NCBI RefSeq assembly: GCF_900186505.1
Contig: NZ_LT891970.1
Coordinates: 790,451 to 854,450 of the forward strand
Direction of reading: 5' to 3'
Source: Enorma phocaeensis
GTDB lineage: Bacteria > Actinomycetota > Coriobacteriia > Coriobacteriales > Coriobacteriaceae
DNA length: 64,000 nucleotides
Part shown: positions 1 to 8,271 of the stretch, one piece after another
Layout: every line of letters begins with the position of its first letter
Numbering within the stretch: the stretch's first letter is position 1
Position numbers and translations under genes: made by a program
The notes under the pieces: model-generated
What the model was told of the DNA's origin: nothing
Database searches by the model: none
What the model saw: only the letters and a program-made list of their open reading frames with translations

Positions 1-600
1 GCTATAACCCCCTTGTTCGATGATGGTTGCGATTCTCGCCTGCATTTCCTCTACGGTGTGCGCGCGCGAACGGGCACACGCCTTGGCCTCGCCGCCGCAT
101 ATCAGACAGCGGCGCAGCGGCAGCCCCAAATTCCTTCGCGAGATGGAGTTCACCGCAGCCTGGCCCGGCATGTCATCCGCTCGCGCGAGCACATCCAGGT
201 CGCCAAGGCGACCCAGGGGATGCCCCTCTTCGATCCCCACCATGCGGAGCTTGAGCTCGTGCGCAGGCAGCTCCACAAGCGCATAGTACTCGGGTCCCGT
301 GGCATCGTTCGTGCGGCGACGCTCGCGCACGGCCACGTCAGCCAGCTCGGACTCCGCTGCGCACACCAGCTCGTCGAACACGCGCTCGAGCACAGGGCTC
401 GTCTTGACCGGACCGGGAATCGAAAGCGTGAGACACAGCAGCGCCTCGTTTTGCCTAGCCGCCGCGAGCATCGCGCGCAGAGAGTCCACGCGACGCTCGC
501 GGGCGGCAAGCATATCGGGGAGCGCTACCTCAGGCCCTTGAAACACGACGGCAGCATAGCCATCCGGTAAGGAGACAAGGTGACCGGATTCACATGCCAT
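1..600 (-). CDS. citX: Apo-citrate lyase phosphoribosyl-dephospho-CoA transferase CitX (3' end beyond window)
   Basis: CitX transfers the phosphoribosyl-dephospho-CoA prosthetic group onto the acyl carrier subunit CitD. The reverse strand is open from an ATG at 600, preceded by AAAGGGGAG, to the window edge, giving 200 codons with no stop. Family signatures are GRLGDLDVL (residues 130-138), RRCLICG (163-169) and ARSRAH (176-181). E. coli CitX is 183 residues and ends soon after the matching RGKTH segment, so only a few codons should be missing. A separate citG lies at 8.3 kb, which argues against a CitX-CitG fusion. It is the last gene seen in the leftward citrate operon, 58 bases after citF. 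Confidence 0.93.
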   Translation of the reverse strand, partial: MACESGHLVSLPDGYAAVVFQGPEVALPDMLAARERRVDSLRAMLAAARQNEALLCLTLSIPGPVKTSPVLERVFDELVCAAESELADVAVRERRRTNDATGPEYYALVELPAHELKLRMVGIEEGHPLGRLGDLDVLARADDMPGQAAVNSISRRNLGLPLRRCLICGGEAKACARSRAHTVEEMQARIATIIEQGGYS

Positions 601-658
601 GGCACTCCCCTTTCTTCCCGTCGTGCCGATGCCTGGGTTACGTGGTTAAGCTGCTGAG

Positions 659-2194
659 CTACGCGCAGTTGTACACCGCGTCGATGAGCGTGCCATCGCG
701 GTACTCGATGAGCGCCACGGGCTTATCGCCGAACTTGATGGGCTCGGGCTTGCCCACGATCGCGTACGCGCGATCACGCAGCTCCTCGATGGTGAACTGC
801 GGGACCTTGAGGTCCTTGAAGGCCTCGATGAGGTCGGTGCGCGCCGGATTGACGGCGATGCCCACCTCGGTCACGAGCACATCGATGCTGGAGCCGGGGG
901 TGACCACCGTGGTGACCTTGTCCACGACCGTTGGGATGCGGCCGCGGATGAGCGGGGCCACGATGATGGCCATCTTGGAGCCGGCAGCGGCGTCGCAGTG
1001 GCCGCCGGAAGCGCCGCGGATCACGCCGTCGGAGCCGGTGATGACGTTGACGTTGAAGTCGGTGTCGATCTCCAGCGCCGAGAGGATGACCATGTCGAGG
1101 CGGTTGACCATGGCGCCCTTGGAAAGCGGCGAGGCGTACATGGACGCATCGATCTCCAGGTGCGTGGCGTTGCGGGCGAGCGACGCGCCGGACGGCGTGT
1201 CGAAGTCCTGCACGTCGGTGATGGCACCCACAAGGCCTTCGTCGAGCAGCTCGACCATGGAATTGGTGATGCCGCCGAGCGCGAACGATGCGTGCACGCC
1301 CTGCTCGATCATGCCCTCGCGCAGGAAGCGGGTGACCGCGAGCGAGGCGCCGCCGGTACCGGTCTGGAAGGAGAATCCCTCCTTGAAGTACGGCGAGGCC
1401 ATCATGACCTTGGCCGCGTACTCGGCGATGATGAGCTCCTTGGGGTTCTTGGTGAAGCGCGTGGCGCCCTTCGCGATGCCCTTGGGGTCGCCGATGGCGT
1501 CGACCTTCACCACGTAGTCGACCTTGGACTGCGGGATGGAGATCTTGGTGTTGATGTAGGGCACGAGGTTGTCGGTGACGAGCACCACCTGGTCGGCGTA
1601 GTCGGCATCCATGAGGGCGTAGCCGAGCGAACCGCAGGCAGAGGGGCCCTCGAAGCCGTTGGCGTTACCGTACTCGTCGCAGCAGGGCGCACCCAGGAAG
1701 GCCACGTCGATGTGGATGTCGCCACGCTCGATGGCGCGCGCACGACCACCGTGGCTGCGGATGATGACGGGCTCGTCCATGATGCCGGACGAGATGGCCG
1801 CACCGAGCTTGTCGCGCAGGCCGGACGAGGTGATGTGGGTCACGACTCCGTTCTTGATGTGGTCGATGAGCGGCGCGTGCACGTTTGCGATGGAGCTAGG
1901 CGCGATGGAGATGTCCTTGATACCCATACGGGCGATCTCATCGAGCACCATGTTCATCACGTAGTCGCCCTCGCGGAAGTGATGATGGAACGAGATGGTC
2001 ATGCCGTCCTTGATGCCGGTCTTCACGATGGCATCGTGGATGGAGTCGAGGAGCTTCGACTCACCCGGCTTGCTCGGATTCACGGTGTGCACCGCAGCAT
2101 TGAACGGCTTAACGTTCTCGAATTCGGAACCGAAGACGCCGAACTGCTCGGCATACGTGTCGGGGATCTCCCGACCGACCTTGTTTAGAGCCAT
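659..2194 (-). CDS. citF: Citrate lyase alpha subunit (citrate:acetyl-ACP transferase)
   Basis: CitF exchanges citrate for acetate on the acetyl-ACP of citrate lyase, forming citryl-ACP in the cytoplasmic CitDEF complex. The product is 511 residues, the normal length for this family, and aligns over its whole length with CitF-type CoA-transferase folds from the N-terminal VGREIPDTYAEQFG to the C-terminal KPVALIEYRDGTLIDAVYN. The ATG overlaps the citE stop by one base (TAATG) behind GAGGAGGATC, so it is translationally coupled to citE. The reading frame is intact, unlike two other genes of this locus. Confidence 0.96.
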   Translation of the reverse strand: MALNKVGREIPDTYAEQFGVFGSEFENVKPFNAAVHTVNPSKPGESKLLDSIHDAIVKTGIKDGMTISFHHHFREGDYVMNMVLDEIARMGIKDISIAPSSIANVHAPLIDHIKNGVVTHITSSGLRDKLGAAISSGIMDEPVIIRSHGGRARAIERGDIHIDVAFLGAPCCDEYGNANGFEGPSACGSLGYALMDADYADQVVLVTDNLVPYINTKISIPQSKVDYVVKVDAIGDPKGIAKGATRFTKNPKELIIAEYAAKVMMASPYFKEGFSFQTGTGGASLAVTRFLREGMIEQGVHASFALGGITNSMVELLDEGLVGAITDVQDFDTPSGASLARNATHLEIDASMYASPLSKGAMVNRLDMVILSALEIDTDFNVNVITGSDGVIRGASGGHCDAAAGSKMAIIVAPLIRGRIPTVVDKVTTVVTPGSSIDVLVTEVGIAVNPARTDLIEAFKDLKVPQFTIEELRDRAYAIVGKPEPIKFGDKPVALIEYRDGTLIDAVYNCA

Positions 2195-3084
2195 TAGAGA
2201 TCCTCCTCCCCAATAAGGCCGGACGCCTTAGCAAGCGTGATGGTACGCTCGGCACGGGCGATAACGGGCTTGTCGACCATCTTGCCGCGGACGGATACAA
2301 CGCCAAGGCCCTTCTCCTCGGCCTCGCGCGCAGCCCAGACGATCTCCTTGGACTTCTGGATCTCCTTCTCGGAGGGCGCGTACACCTCGTTGACCACAGG
2401 GATCTGGCGCGGGTTGATGACGGACTTGCCGTCGAAGCCGAGCATCTTGATGTGCTCGACCTCGGCGCGGAAGCCGTCCATGTTGTCCACATCGGAGAAG
2501 ACCGTATCGACGGCGGCGACGCCAGCCACGCGGGCGGCGTGCAGGATCATCTCGCGGGCGAAGTAGAGCTGCATGTTGTCGCCGTAGGCGCGGAACGTCT
2601 TGAGGTTGGTGACGTAGTCCTCCGCACCGAGGGCGATGCCGCACACGCGCGGGGAAGCGGTGGCGATCGAGAGCGCGTTCAGCACGCCCTCGGCGGACTC
2701 GATGGCGGCGAAGATGCCGGTGGAGCCCACCTCGCGGCCGCAGGCCTTCTCGACCTCGGTGATGACCTCGTCGGCGTCGATGACGTCCTGGGCGCACTCG
2801 GTCTTGGGCAGGCGGATCACGTCGACGCCGGCGCGCACGACCGCATCGATGTCGAGCTTGCCCACCGTGTTAAGGTCGTTGATGCGCACGATGGTCTCGC
2901 AGTTACCGTAATCGAACGTCTTGAGCGCAAAGTGCACGAGAGCGCGCGCGGTGTCCTTCTCCTTGATGGAGACGGCGTCCTCGAGATCGAACATGAGCGA
3001 GTCCGCGCCGTACAGACCGGCATCGCGGAGCATGGCCGGGTTGGCGCCCGGCATGAACATCATGGTTCTCCTTAGGCGTTCCAT
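2194..3084 (-). CDS. citE: Citrate lyase beta subunit (citryl-ACP lyase)
   Basis: CitE cleaves citryl-ACP to oxaloacetate and acetyl-ACP. The 296-residue product has the HpcH/HpaI-type TIM barrel signatures LMFDLEDAVS (30-39), AAIESAEG and FDGKSVINPRQI; the acidic residues of LEDAVS and AIESAEG match the metal and substrate sites of the family. The start at 3084 (MERLRRTMMFMPGANP) keeps the conserved RRxMxFxPGANxAM block. It overlaps the end of citD by 13 bases. A second ATG at 3063 has a closer AAGGAG, so a shorter start is possible but would lose conserved residues. Confidence 0.95.
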   Translation of the reverse strand: MERLRRTMMFMPGANPAMLRDAGLYGADSLMFDLEDAVSIKEKDTARALVHFALKTFDYGNCETIVRINDLNTVGKLDIDAVVRAGVDVIRLPKTECAQDVIDADEVITEVEKACGREVGSTGIFAAIESAEGVLNALSIATASPRVCGIALGAEDYVTNLKTFRAYGDNMQLYFAREMILHAARVAGVAAVDTVFSDVDNMDGFRAEVEHIKMLGFDGKSVINPRQIPVVNEVYAPSEKEIQKSKEIVWAAREAEEKGLGVVSVRGKMVDKPVIARAERTITLAKASGLIGEEDL

Positions 3085-3383
3085 GCGTCGATCTCCTTCC
3101 AGTCGAACTCGCCGTCCTTCCCGGCGGCACGGTACACGGCCGCGATGGTGCGCGCCTGCACAGTGCAGTCGAGCGCACCCTTGTCGATGGCCGTAACGCA
3201 GACGCCGGTAACACCCAGGTTGGCAAGGGTCTGCTCAATGACCTCGCGAATGCGCGCGCCGAATGCCTTCTCGACACTGCTCTCGAGGTTGATCTCGACG
3301 GTGTCGCCGCCGACGGGATCGATGGTGACCATGATGTCACTCGATTCGGTGGTGCCGGCAACCGCCTGCTGCTTTAGCTCCAT
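3072..3383 (-). CDS. citD: Citrate lyase acyl carrier protein (gamma subunit)
   Basis: CitD carries the phosphoribosyl-dephospho-CoA arm that shuttles acetyl and citryl groups between CitF and CitE. From the ATG at 3383 it is 103 residues, close to the ~98 usual for CitD. The start MELKQQAVAGTTESSD places Ser14 in ESSD, the position of the modified serine in Klebsiella CitD. A GAAGG lies just upstream. The frame is open to 3488, but those extra 35 residues do not resemble CitD and are probably not translated. It starts 117 bases after the OadG-like gene and overlaps citE. Confidence 0.94.
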   Translation of the reverse strand: MELKQQAVAGTTESSDIMVTIDPVGGDTVEINLESSVEKAFGARIREVIEQTLANLGVTGVCVTAIDKGALDCTVQARTIAAVYRAAGKDGEFDWKEIDAWNA

Positions 3384-3500
3384 AGCTACCTTCACTCCAA
3401 TCCCAAACTCACATTCAGACGAATACAACGAATCCAGCGGAGCGTCTGTCGTGCCAGCGTCTGCACCCGCAGCGCGATGGGCGCTCAAAGATAGACGTAC

Positions 3501-3632
3501 TTAGTTGCCGCTCTTCGGAGCGAAGATCTTCGACAGCGCGAGCGACACGAGGTAGATGACGATCATGACGACGAAGATCCCGCCCCAGCCCACGCCGAGG
3601 AGCTCGAAGGCGGCCATGAGGTTCTCAGTCAT
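3501..3632 (-). CDS. OadG-related small membrane subunit
   Basis: A 43-residue protein starting MTENLMAAFELLGVGWGG, with one strong membrane helix (about residues 12-34, IFVVMIVIYLVSLAL) and a short basic tail. Size, topology and position directly downstream of oadB match the small OadG-related subunits of biotin-dependent Na+-translocating decarboxylases. In such pumps the gamma chain anchors and helps assemble the carboxyltransferase on the beta subunit. This version lacks the long cytoplasmic tail of classical OadG; that part may be supplied by the separate AIAAG-repeat protein at 5.1-5.5 kb. Twelve bases separate it from oadB. Confidence 0.8.
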   Translation of the reverse strand: MTENLMAAFELLGVGWGGIFVVMIVIYLVSLALSKIFAPKSGN

Positions 3633-3644
3633 ATGCGAGCCTCC

Positions 3645-4772
3645 CTACATAAGAAGTCCGAGCACGAGGCCGCCGGCCACGACCGACGCGATCTGCCCGG
3701 CGACGTTCGCGGCGCTGGCCTGCATGAGGATGAAGTTCTGCGGGTCGGCCTCGGTGGCGAGCTTCTGCACCACGCGCGAGCTCATGGGGAAGGCCGAGAT
3801 GCCGGCCGCGCCCACCATGGGGTTGATCTTCTCCCTGCGGAAGAGGTTCAAGATCTTGGCGAACATGACGCCGCCCACGGTGTCCATCACGAAGCCCACG
3901 AGGCCGAGCCCCATGACGATGAGGGTGTCGACCTGCAGGAAGTCGTGATACTCCATCTTCACGGACACGCAGAGGCCCAAGAGGATCGAGATGAGGTTCA
4001 CGAGCTCGTTCTGCGCCGACTTGGAGAGCGAGTCGAGCACGCCGCACTCGCGCAGCAGGTTGCCGAACATGAGGAAGCCCACGAGCGGGAGCGACGCCGG
4101 CGCGATGAGGCCGGCGATGACGCAGATCGTGATCGGGAAGAGGATCTTGGCCGTCTTGGACACCGCGAGCGGGTTGTACGCCATGCGGATCTGGCGCTCC
4201 TTCTTGGTGGTCACGGCCTTGATGGCGACCGGCTGGATGATGGGCACGAGCGCCATGTAGGAGTAGGCGGCCACCATGATGGCGCCCATGTACTTCGACC
4301 CCAGGCTGTTCGCCACGAAGATCGAGGTGGGGCCGTCCGCGGCGGCGATGATGCCCGTCGAGGCGGCGTCGACCATGTCGAAGCCCAGGAGCGTCGCCAC
4401 GATGATGACGAAGAAGATGCCGAACTGCGCAGCGGCGCCGAACAGCAGCAGGAACGGGCTCGAGAGCAGGGGCCCGAAGTCGATCATCGCGCCGATGCCG
4501 ATGAAGAGCAGGAGCGGGAAGAGCTCCGTCTCGATGCCCATGTTGAACAGGGCGGTGAAGGGGCCCGCCTCCCCGATCACGCCCGAGAACGGGATGTTCA
4601 CGAGGATGGTGCCGAGGCCCATGGGCACGAGCAGGGTGGGCTCGTACTCCTTCTTGATGCCGAGGTACATGAGGATGCAGCCGATGAGCATCATGACGAT
4701 GCGGCCGGGCTCCTCGGCGAGGCCGATAACGCCCGCGGTGAGGACGTCGACGGCCGTCATGAGAATGTCCAC
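3645..4772 (-). CDS. oadB: Na+-translocating decarboxylase beta subunit (OadB/GcdB/MmdB family)
   Basis: Integral membrane subunit that decarboxylates carboxybiotin and exports Na+. It is 375 residues with about nine to eleven hydrophobic segments. Family signatures are present: AAADGPTSIFVAN (the conserved Asp region), KINPMVGAAGISAFPMS and the C-terminal ASAANVAGQIASVVAG. Beside citDEF the natural substrate is oxaloacetate from citrate lyase, although the family also covers glutaconyl-, malonyl- and methylmalonyl-CoA decarboxylases and sequence alone does not separate them. The start codon is 31 bases from the end of the biotin carrier gene. Confidence 0.93.
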   Translation of the reverse strand: MDILMTAVDVLTAGVIGLAEEPGRIVMMLIGCILMYLGIKKEYEPTLLVPMGLGTILVNIPFSGVIGEAGPFTALFNMGIETELFPLLLFIGIGAMIDFGPLLSSPFLLLFGAAAQFGIFFVIIVATLLGFDMVDAASTGIIAAADGPTSIFVANSLGSKYMGAIMVAAYSYMALVPIIQPVAIKAVTTKKERQIRMAYNPLAVSKTAKILFPITICVIAGLIAPASLPLVGFLMFGNLLRECGVLDSLSKSAQNELVNLISILLGLCVSVKMEYHDFLQVDTLIVMGLGLVGFVMDTVGGVMFAKILNLFRREKINPMVGAAGISAFPMSSRVVQKLATEADPQNFILMQASAANVAGQIASVVAGGLVLGLLM

Positions 4773-4803
4773 TGTGGCTCCTTCCTTGACGTCGTCCGCT
4801 GCC

Positions 4804-5147
4804 CTACTGGGCGATGGAGAACAGCTCGTCGCCGGGGTTCACCATGTCGCCCTTGGCGACGGCGACGGAGGCGACGGTGCCGGCCACCTCGGCCACGACC
4901 TCGTTCTCCATCTTCATGGCCTCGAGCACCATGACGGGCTGGTTCACCTCGACCCTGTCGCCGACGGCGACGTGGATGTCGACGATCTTGCCGGGCATGG
5001 CGGCCGCCTGGACGTGGGCGCCGGCCGGCGCGCTCGAGGCCGCCGGGGCGGGCGCGGGCTCGGGCTCGGGCGCCGGGGGGCGCCGACCTCCTCCATCTCC
5101 ACGAGGTACTGGGTCCCGTCGATCGAGATCTTGAACTTACGCAGCAT
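4804..5147 (-). pseudogene. Biotin carboxyl carrier protein of the decarboxylase, frameshifted
   Basis: Two overlapping frames together make one biotin carrier. The N-terminal part (MLRKFKISIDGTQYLVEMEE) lies in one frame; the Ala/Pro linker and biotinyl domain, with the biotinylation motif EAMKMEN, lie in the next. The frames join at a run of six G at 5075-5080; one more G would restore ...VGAPPAPEPEPAPAPAASSAPAGA. The likely start is the ATG at 5147, six bases after GGAGG; an ATG at 5153 directly abuts it. Either the gene is truly frameshifted, leaving a 64-residue biotinyl domain translatable from an internal ATG at 4998, or the run is a sequencing or assembly error. Confidence 0.85.
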
Positions 5148-5502
5148 TTGCATCCTCCGTATCGATCTGCTTATAGATATGCTTCACCACGAGCTTGCTC
5201 TGTTCCTGCGCCCCGGCCGCGATGGCAGCGGCGATGCAAGACACCAAGCGGTGCTCCGGGTTGGCGACGTTTACGCGGCGGACCTTCACGGCGCAGTGCT
5301 CGAACGCCCCCGCGGCTATCGCCGATGAGATAATGATCGCAGGTAGGTGATCGTTCGCATCCACCGGAATATACGGCGGCAGCTCCTCCCAGCCATCATT
5401 GTCGGAACGCAGCACGGCGCCCGCCTCGGTGCCTGCCGCAGCGGGCTCCTTCGCCTGTGCGTCCTTGTTTCCACGGCCACGCAGCCAATCAAAGAACCCC
5501 AT
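5137..5502 (-). CDS. Small AIAAG-repeat protein of decarboxylase operon (OadG-tail-like)
   Basis: A 121-residue soluble protein and the first gene of the leftward operon. After an amphipathic start (MGFFDWLRGRGNK) and an Ala/Glu-rich linker it has two tandem copies of one motif: SAIAAG followed by VKVRRV (residues 60-77), then AAIAAG followed by LVVKHI (92-109). Similar (V/I)AAAIAA-type segments occur in the cytoplasmic tails of OadG/MmdD-type gamma chains, so I infer a helper that docks the carboxyltransferase or biotin carrier. It overlaps the start of the biotin carrier gene. No enzymatic motif is visible. Confidence 0.6.
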   Translation of the reverse strand: MGFFDWLRGRGNKDAQAKEPAAAGTEAGAVLRSDNDGWEELPPYIPVDANDHLPAIIISSAIAAGAFEHCAVKVRRVNVANPEHRLVSCIAAAIAAGAQEQSKLVVKHIYKQIDTEDANAA

Positions 5503-5998
5503 GAAGCCCCTCCTTTCCCTTTGCGTCGTTTCCGAGGTTCTCGCCTCGGTTTAGCTATGACGATTAGGCATAACCTTACGTTCGCCATCCCTCATAGCAC
5601 TGCACTTTTGATGTTCCTCGGGCTGACTCCGTGTCTTTTTGCTGTCTCAAGCCTTCTACCTCGATGTTGTATGTCACCGAGGCACCGATTAGCCATGTGG
5701 CTTCTCCATGTAGACAGCTACAGCAGGCACATGCCTTTCGCCGAACGGTAGATTTTTTGCCGCAAACGGTATACCACGCGCGCTTTACCAGCACTCGCCT
5801 ATCTCTTTAATCGTTTTACCTGCAATTTTGTCAATCTGCAGGTCGATATTGTTTTCCCGGTGTTCCGCTTGCGCATGCATCGTCATTCCTTGCGGGCATA
5901 CGCGCTATCTTGCCTGTGAATTCAACGAGCTCGCGCTTGCTGCACCTTACGCGAACTCCCGAGATTCATTCCACTGGCACCAAGAAAGGAAGGAAGCA
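5503..5998. promoter_or_regulatory. Divergent citrate-locus control region
   Basis: A 496-base spacer between the leftward decarboxylase/citrate lyase operon and the rightward transporter, so it should hold both promoters. It is more AT-rich than its surroundings. The clearest symmetry is the inverted repeat CCTGCA (5819-5824) / TGCAGG (5837-5842). The GntR and LysR regulators encoded downstream are plausible ligands. I could not assign -35/-10 boxes with confidence and see no gene here. Confidence 0.45.
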
Positions 5999-7363
5999 AT
6001 GGTAGTAACCATCCTTGGATGGGCTATGATCGCGGTCTTCATGGCCGTCGTCATGACCAAGAAGCTATCGCCGCTCGTGGCCCTCGTCACGATTCCAATG
6101 GCCTTCGCGTTCATCATGCTCGTCGCTACGGGCAACATCGACAAGTGGACGCTTCTGGGCGACTGGGTCATGAACGGCCTGGGCACCACGGCCAACACGG
6201 GCATCCTGCTCCTGTTCGCCATCCTCTACTTCTCCATCATGCTCGATGCCGGTCTGTTCGACCCCATCACCAAGAAGATGATCGAGTTTGCCAAGGGCGA
6301 CCCCATGAAGGTCCTCATCGCGACCGCGGTCGTCGCCGCCATCTCGCTCAACGGTGACGGCACCACCACACTCGTCTGCTGCGCCGCGTTCCTTCCCATC
6401 TACGAGAAACTCGGCATGAAGAAGATGAACCTCGCGGTGCTGGTTATTCTTCAGAACACGGTCATGAACCTTCTGCCCTAGGGTGGCCCCACCGCGCGCG
6501 CCATGGCAGTCACCGGTGCCGGTGGCGATATCCTCGCCTACCTCCTGCCCGGCATGATCGTCTCCGTGATCTTCAACATCGTGGTCGTTGCGCGCTACAT
6601 GGGTAAGAAGGAGCGCGCTCGTTTGGGCATCACCGAGTTCACGCAGGCCGAGATCGATGAGCTCTGCGCCGTGGACGACCCCGAGACCATCGAGCTCCGC
6701 CGCCCGCAGAACTGGGCCTTCAACGCCATCATGACCGTCGTGCTCATTGCATGGCTCGTCGCGGGCTCCTTCATCGAGGCGATCTCGCTGCCCAACCAGA
6801 TGCTCTTCATCGTGGGCACCATCATCGCGCTTCTGGTGAACTATCCCAAGCTCAAGGACCAGTCCGCACGCATCGGCGCCAACGGCGGCGACGCCGTGCA
6901 GGTCGTCATCCTGATCTTCGGCGCCGGCATCTTCATGGGCCTCTTCCAGGGTGACACCGAGCTCGGCCTCTCCATGTCCGATGCCATCGCGCAGTCGCTC
7001 ATCACGATCATCCCGCAGCAACTCGCGGGCTTCTGGGGCCTCATCGTCGCCCTTATCTCCGCGCCCGGCACGTTCTTCATCTCCAACGACGGCTTCTACT
7101 TCGGCGTTATGCCCGCACTCTGCGAGGCCGGCTACGCCTACGGCTTCACGCCGATGCAGATGGCCCTCGCTTCCGTCATGGGCCAGGCCTTCCACCTGCT
7201 CTCCCCGCTCACTGCCTTCATCTACCTGCTCCTGCGCCTCACCGACCAGGACCTGGGCGAGTGGCAGCGCGCTGCGGGCAAGTGGGCCGCTGTGATCTTC
7301 GTGATCTTCGTCGTCTGCATCATGGCGACAGGCGCCATCCCGCTGTACATCCCTCAGGCATAG
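5999..7363 (+). pseudogene. CitMHS-family citrate transporter interrupted by in-frame TAG
   Basis: Secondary transporter for metal-citrate complexes, 454 residues plus stop if read through. The start ATG at 5999 follows AGAAAGGAAGG. The protein has about twelve hydrophobic segments; SLNGDGTTTLVCCAAFLPIYEKLGM and the block around NLLP-GGPTARA are CitMHS signatures (the first is split here as SLNGDGTTTL then VCCAAFLPIY). Codon 161 is TAG (6479-6481) exactly where the family has Trp in PWGGPTxRA, and the same frame stays open to 7363. The simplest reading is a TGG to TAG nonsense change; read error or suppression are alternatives. The second half alone could start at the ATG at 6503 but would lack the N-terminal helices. 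Confidence 0.88.
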
Positions 7364-7398
7364 CTCCCGCTTTGCCAGGATAGCACGCCCCTATTCAT

Positions 7399-7430
7399 GC
7401 GCCCGCAGCTCACGTACTGGCTGCGGGCGC
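7399..7430 (+). terminator. Hairpin terminator after the citrate transporter
   Basis: Perfect 11-bp inverted repeat, GCGCCCGCAGC (7399-7409) and GCTGCGGGCGC (7420-7430), with a 10-base loop and followed by the T-rich TATCTTAT. It lies 36 bases after the transporter stop. Confidence 0.65.
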
Positions 7431-7452
7431 TATCTTATGTCGCGTGAACCAC

Positions 7453-7481
7453 GCTCCCGGCAAGATCGACTCGCCGGGAGC
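7453..7481 (+). other. Second hairpin between transporter and GntR gene
   Basis: Inverted repeat GCTCCCGGC (7453-7461) and GCCGGGAGC (7473-7481), followed by CTTTCG. It is either a back-up terminator or a leader structure of the downstream regulator gene; there is no clear T tract. Confidence 0.4.
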
Positions 7482-7569
7482 CTTTCGCCCCGTCAACCCA
7501 ACCGTCACTGATACTATGTAGCTAAATCCTTTGCACATGCCGACCAGCACTGCGGGAACAGGGAACCAC

Positions 7570-8271
7570 ATGGATAACGACGCCTTGATGCTCACCCTAT
7601 GCGAGCACCTCGACCTATCGAAGAACGCCCCACTAAAGGATGCCATGTACGACGCCTTTCGCCATGCGATCGCAAGCGGCAAGATTCCTGCAGAGACCAT
7701 TATCAACGAGAAGCAGCTCGCACAGGCCCTGCACATCAGCCGCACGCCTATCCGCACCGCCCTCGACGCCCTCGCAAGCGAGAGGCTCGTCGAACGCAGG
7801 GCGGGAGTCGGCGTCGTGGTGCTTGGCATCCGCATGAGCGATGCGGAGGATACGTTCGAGATCCGCACGGTGCTCGAGTGCCTCGCCACCGTGAAGGCAG
7901 CCCGCAACATGACCGAACAGGACTTCGAGGACCTCAGGATCCTGCTCGAAGAAGGCCAGCGCCTAAACGCCGAGGGCAACATCGAGGGCGTTCTCATGAA
8001 CTGGAACGACTTCAACCGCTTCATCTTCAACATGGCGGACAGCCCGCGCTTGCAGAGCATCCTCGAGCCGCTCCAGGCGTACACGCGATTCTTCCGCAAT
8101 GTCTCCGCTCAGCCCGAAGCGCGCCGCGATAAAGCGTGCGATGAGCATTGGGGCATCTACCTCGCGATGCGCTTTGGACCAGAGAAGCGCATCGAGACGC
8201 TCGTACGCGAGCACTTGAGCAACTCCTATGCGGTGGTACGTGAGGAAATGGCACTTCGTGGCATCAAGTAG
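7570..8271 (+). CDS. GntR-family (FCD-type) transcriptional regulator
   Basis: A 233-residue regulator starting at ATG 7570 behind CAGGGAA. The N-terminal winged helix (about residues 20-90) includes INEKQLAQALHISRTPIRTALDAL and ERLVERRAGVGVVVLGI, given here as two pieces of one domain (INEKQLAQALHISRT; RTPIRTALDAL). It is followed by an all-helical FCD ligand-binding domain with the His/Asp-type pattern (FEIRTVLECLA, DFNRFIF, DEHWGIYLAM). Members of this family control citrate fermentation genes in Firmicutes, and its place between the transporter and citG supports the same role. Its end overlaps the most upstream start of citG. Confidence 0.88.
   Translation: MDNDALMLTLCEHLDLSKNAPLKDAMYDAFRHAIASGKIPAETIINEKQLAQALHISRTPIRTALDALASERLVERRAGVGVVVLGIRMSDAEDTFEIRTVLECLATVKAARNMTEQDFEDLRILLEEGQRLNAEGNIEGVLMNWNDFNRFIFNMADSPRLQSILEPLQAYTRFFRNVSAQPEARRDKACDEHWGIYLAMRFGPEKRIETLVREHLSNSYAVVREEMALRGIK

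Noticed and set aside
13..570. A + strand frame opposite citX
   Set aside because: The reverse strand encodes CitX motifs (GRLGDLDVL, RRCLICG); this frame has none.
6479..6481. TAG as a pyrrolysine or programmed recoding site in the transporter
   Set aside because: The position is Trp in the family and TAG is one step from TGG; no recoding structure or pyrrolysine genes are visible here.
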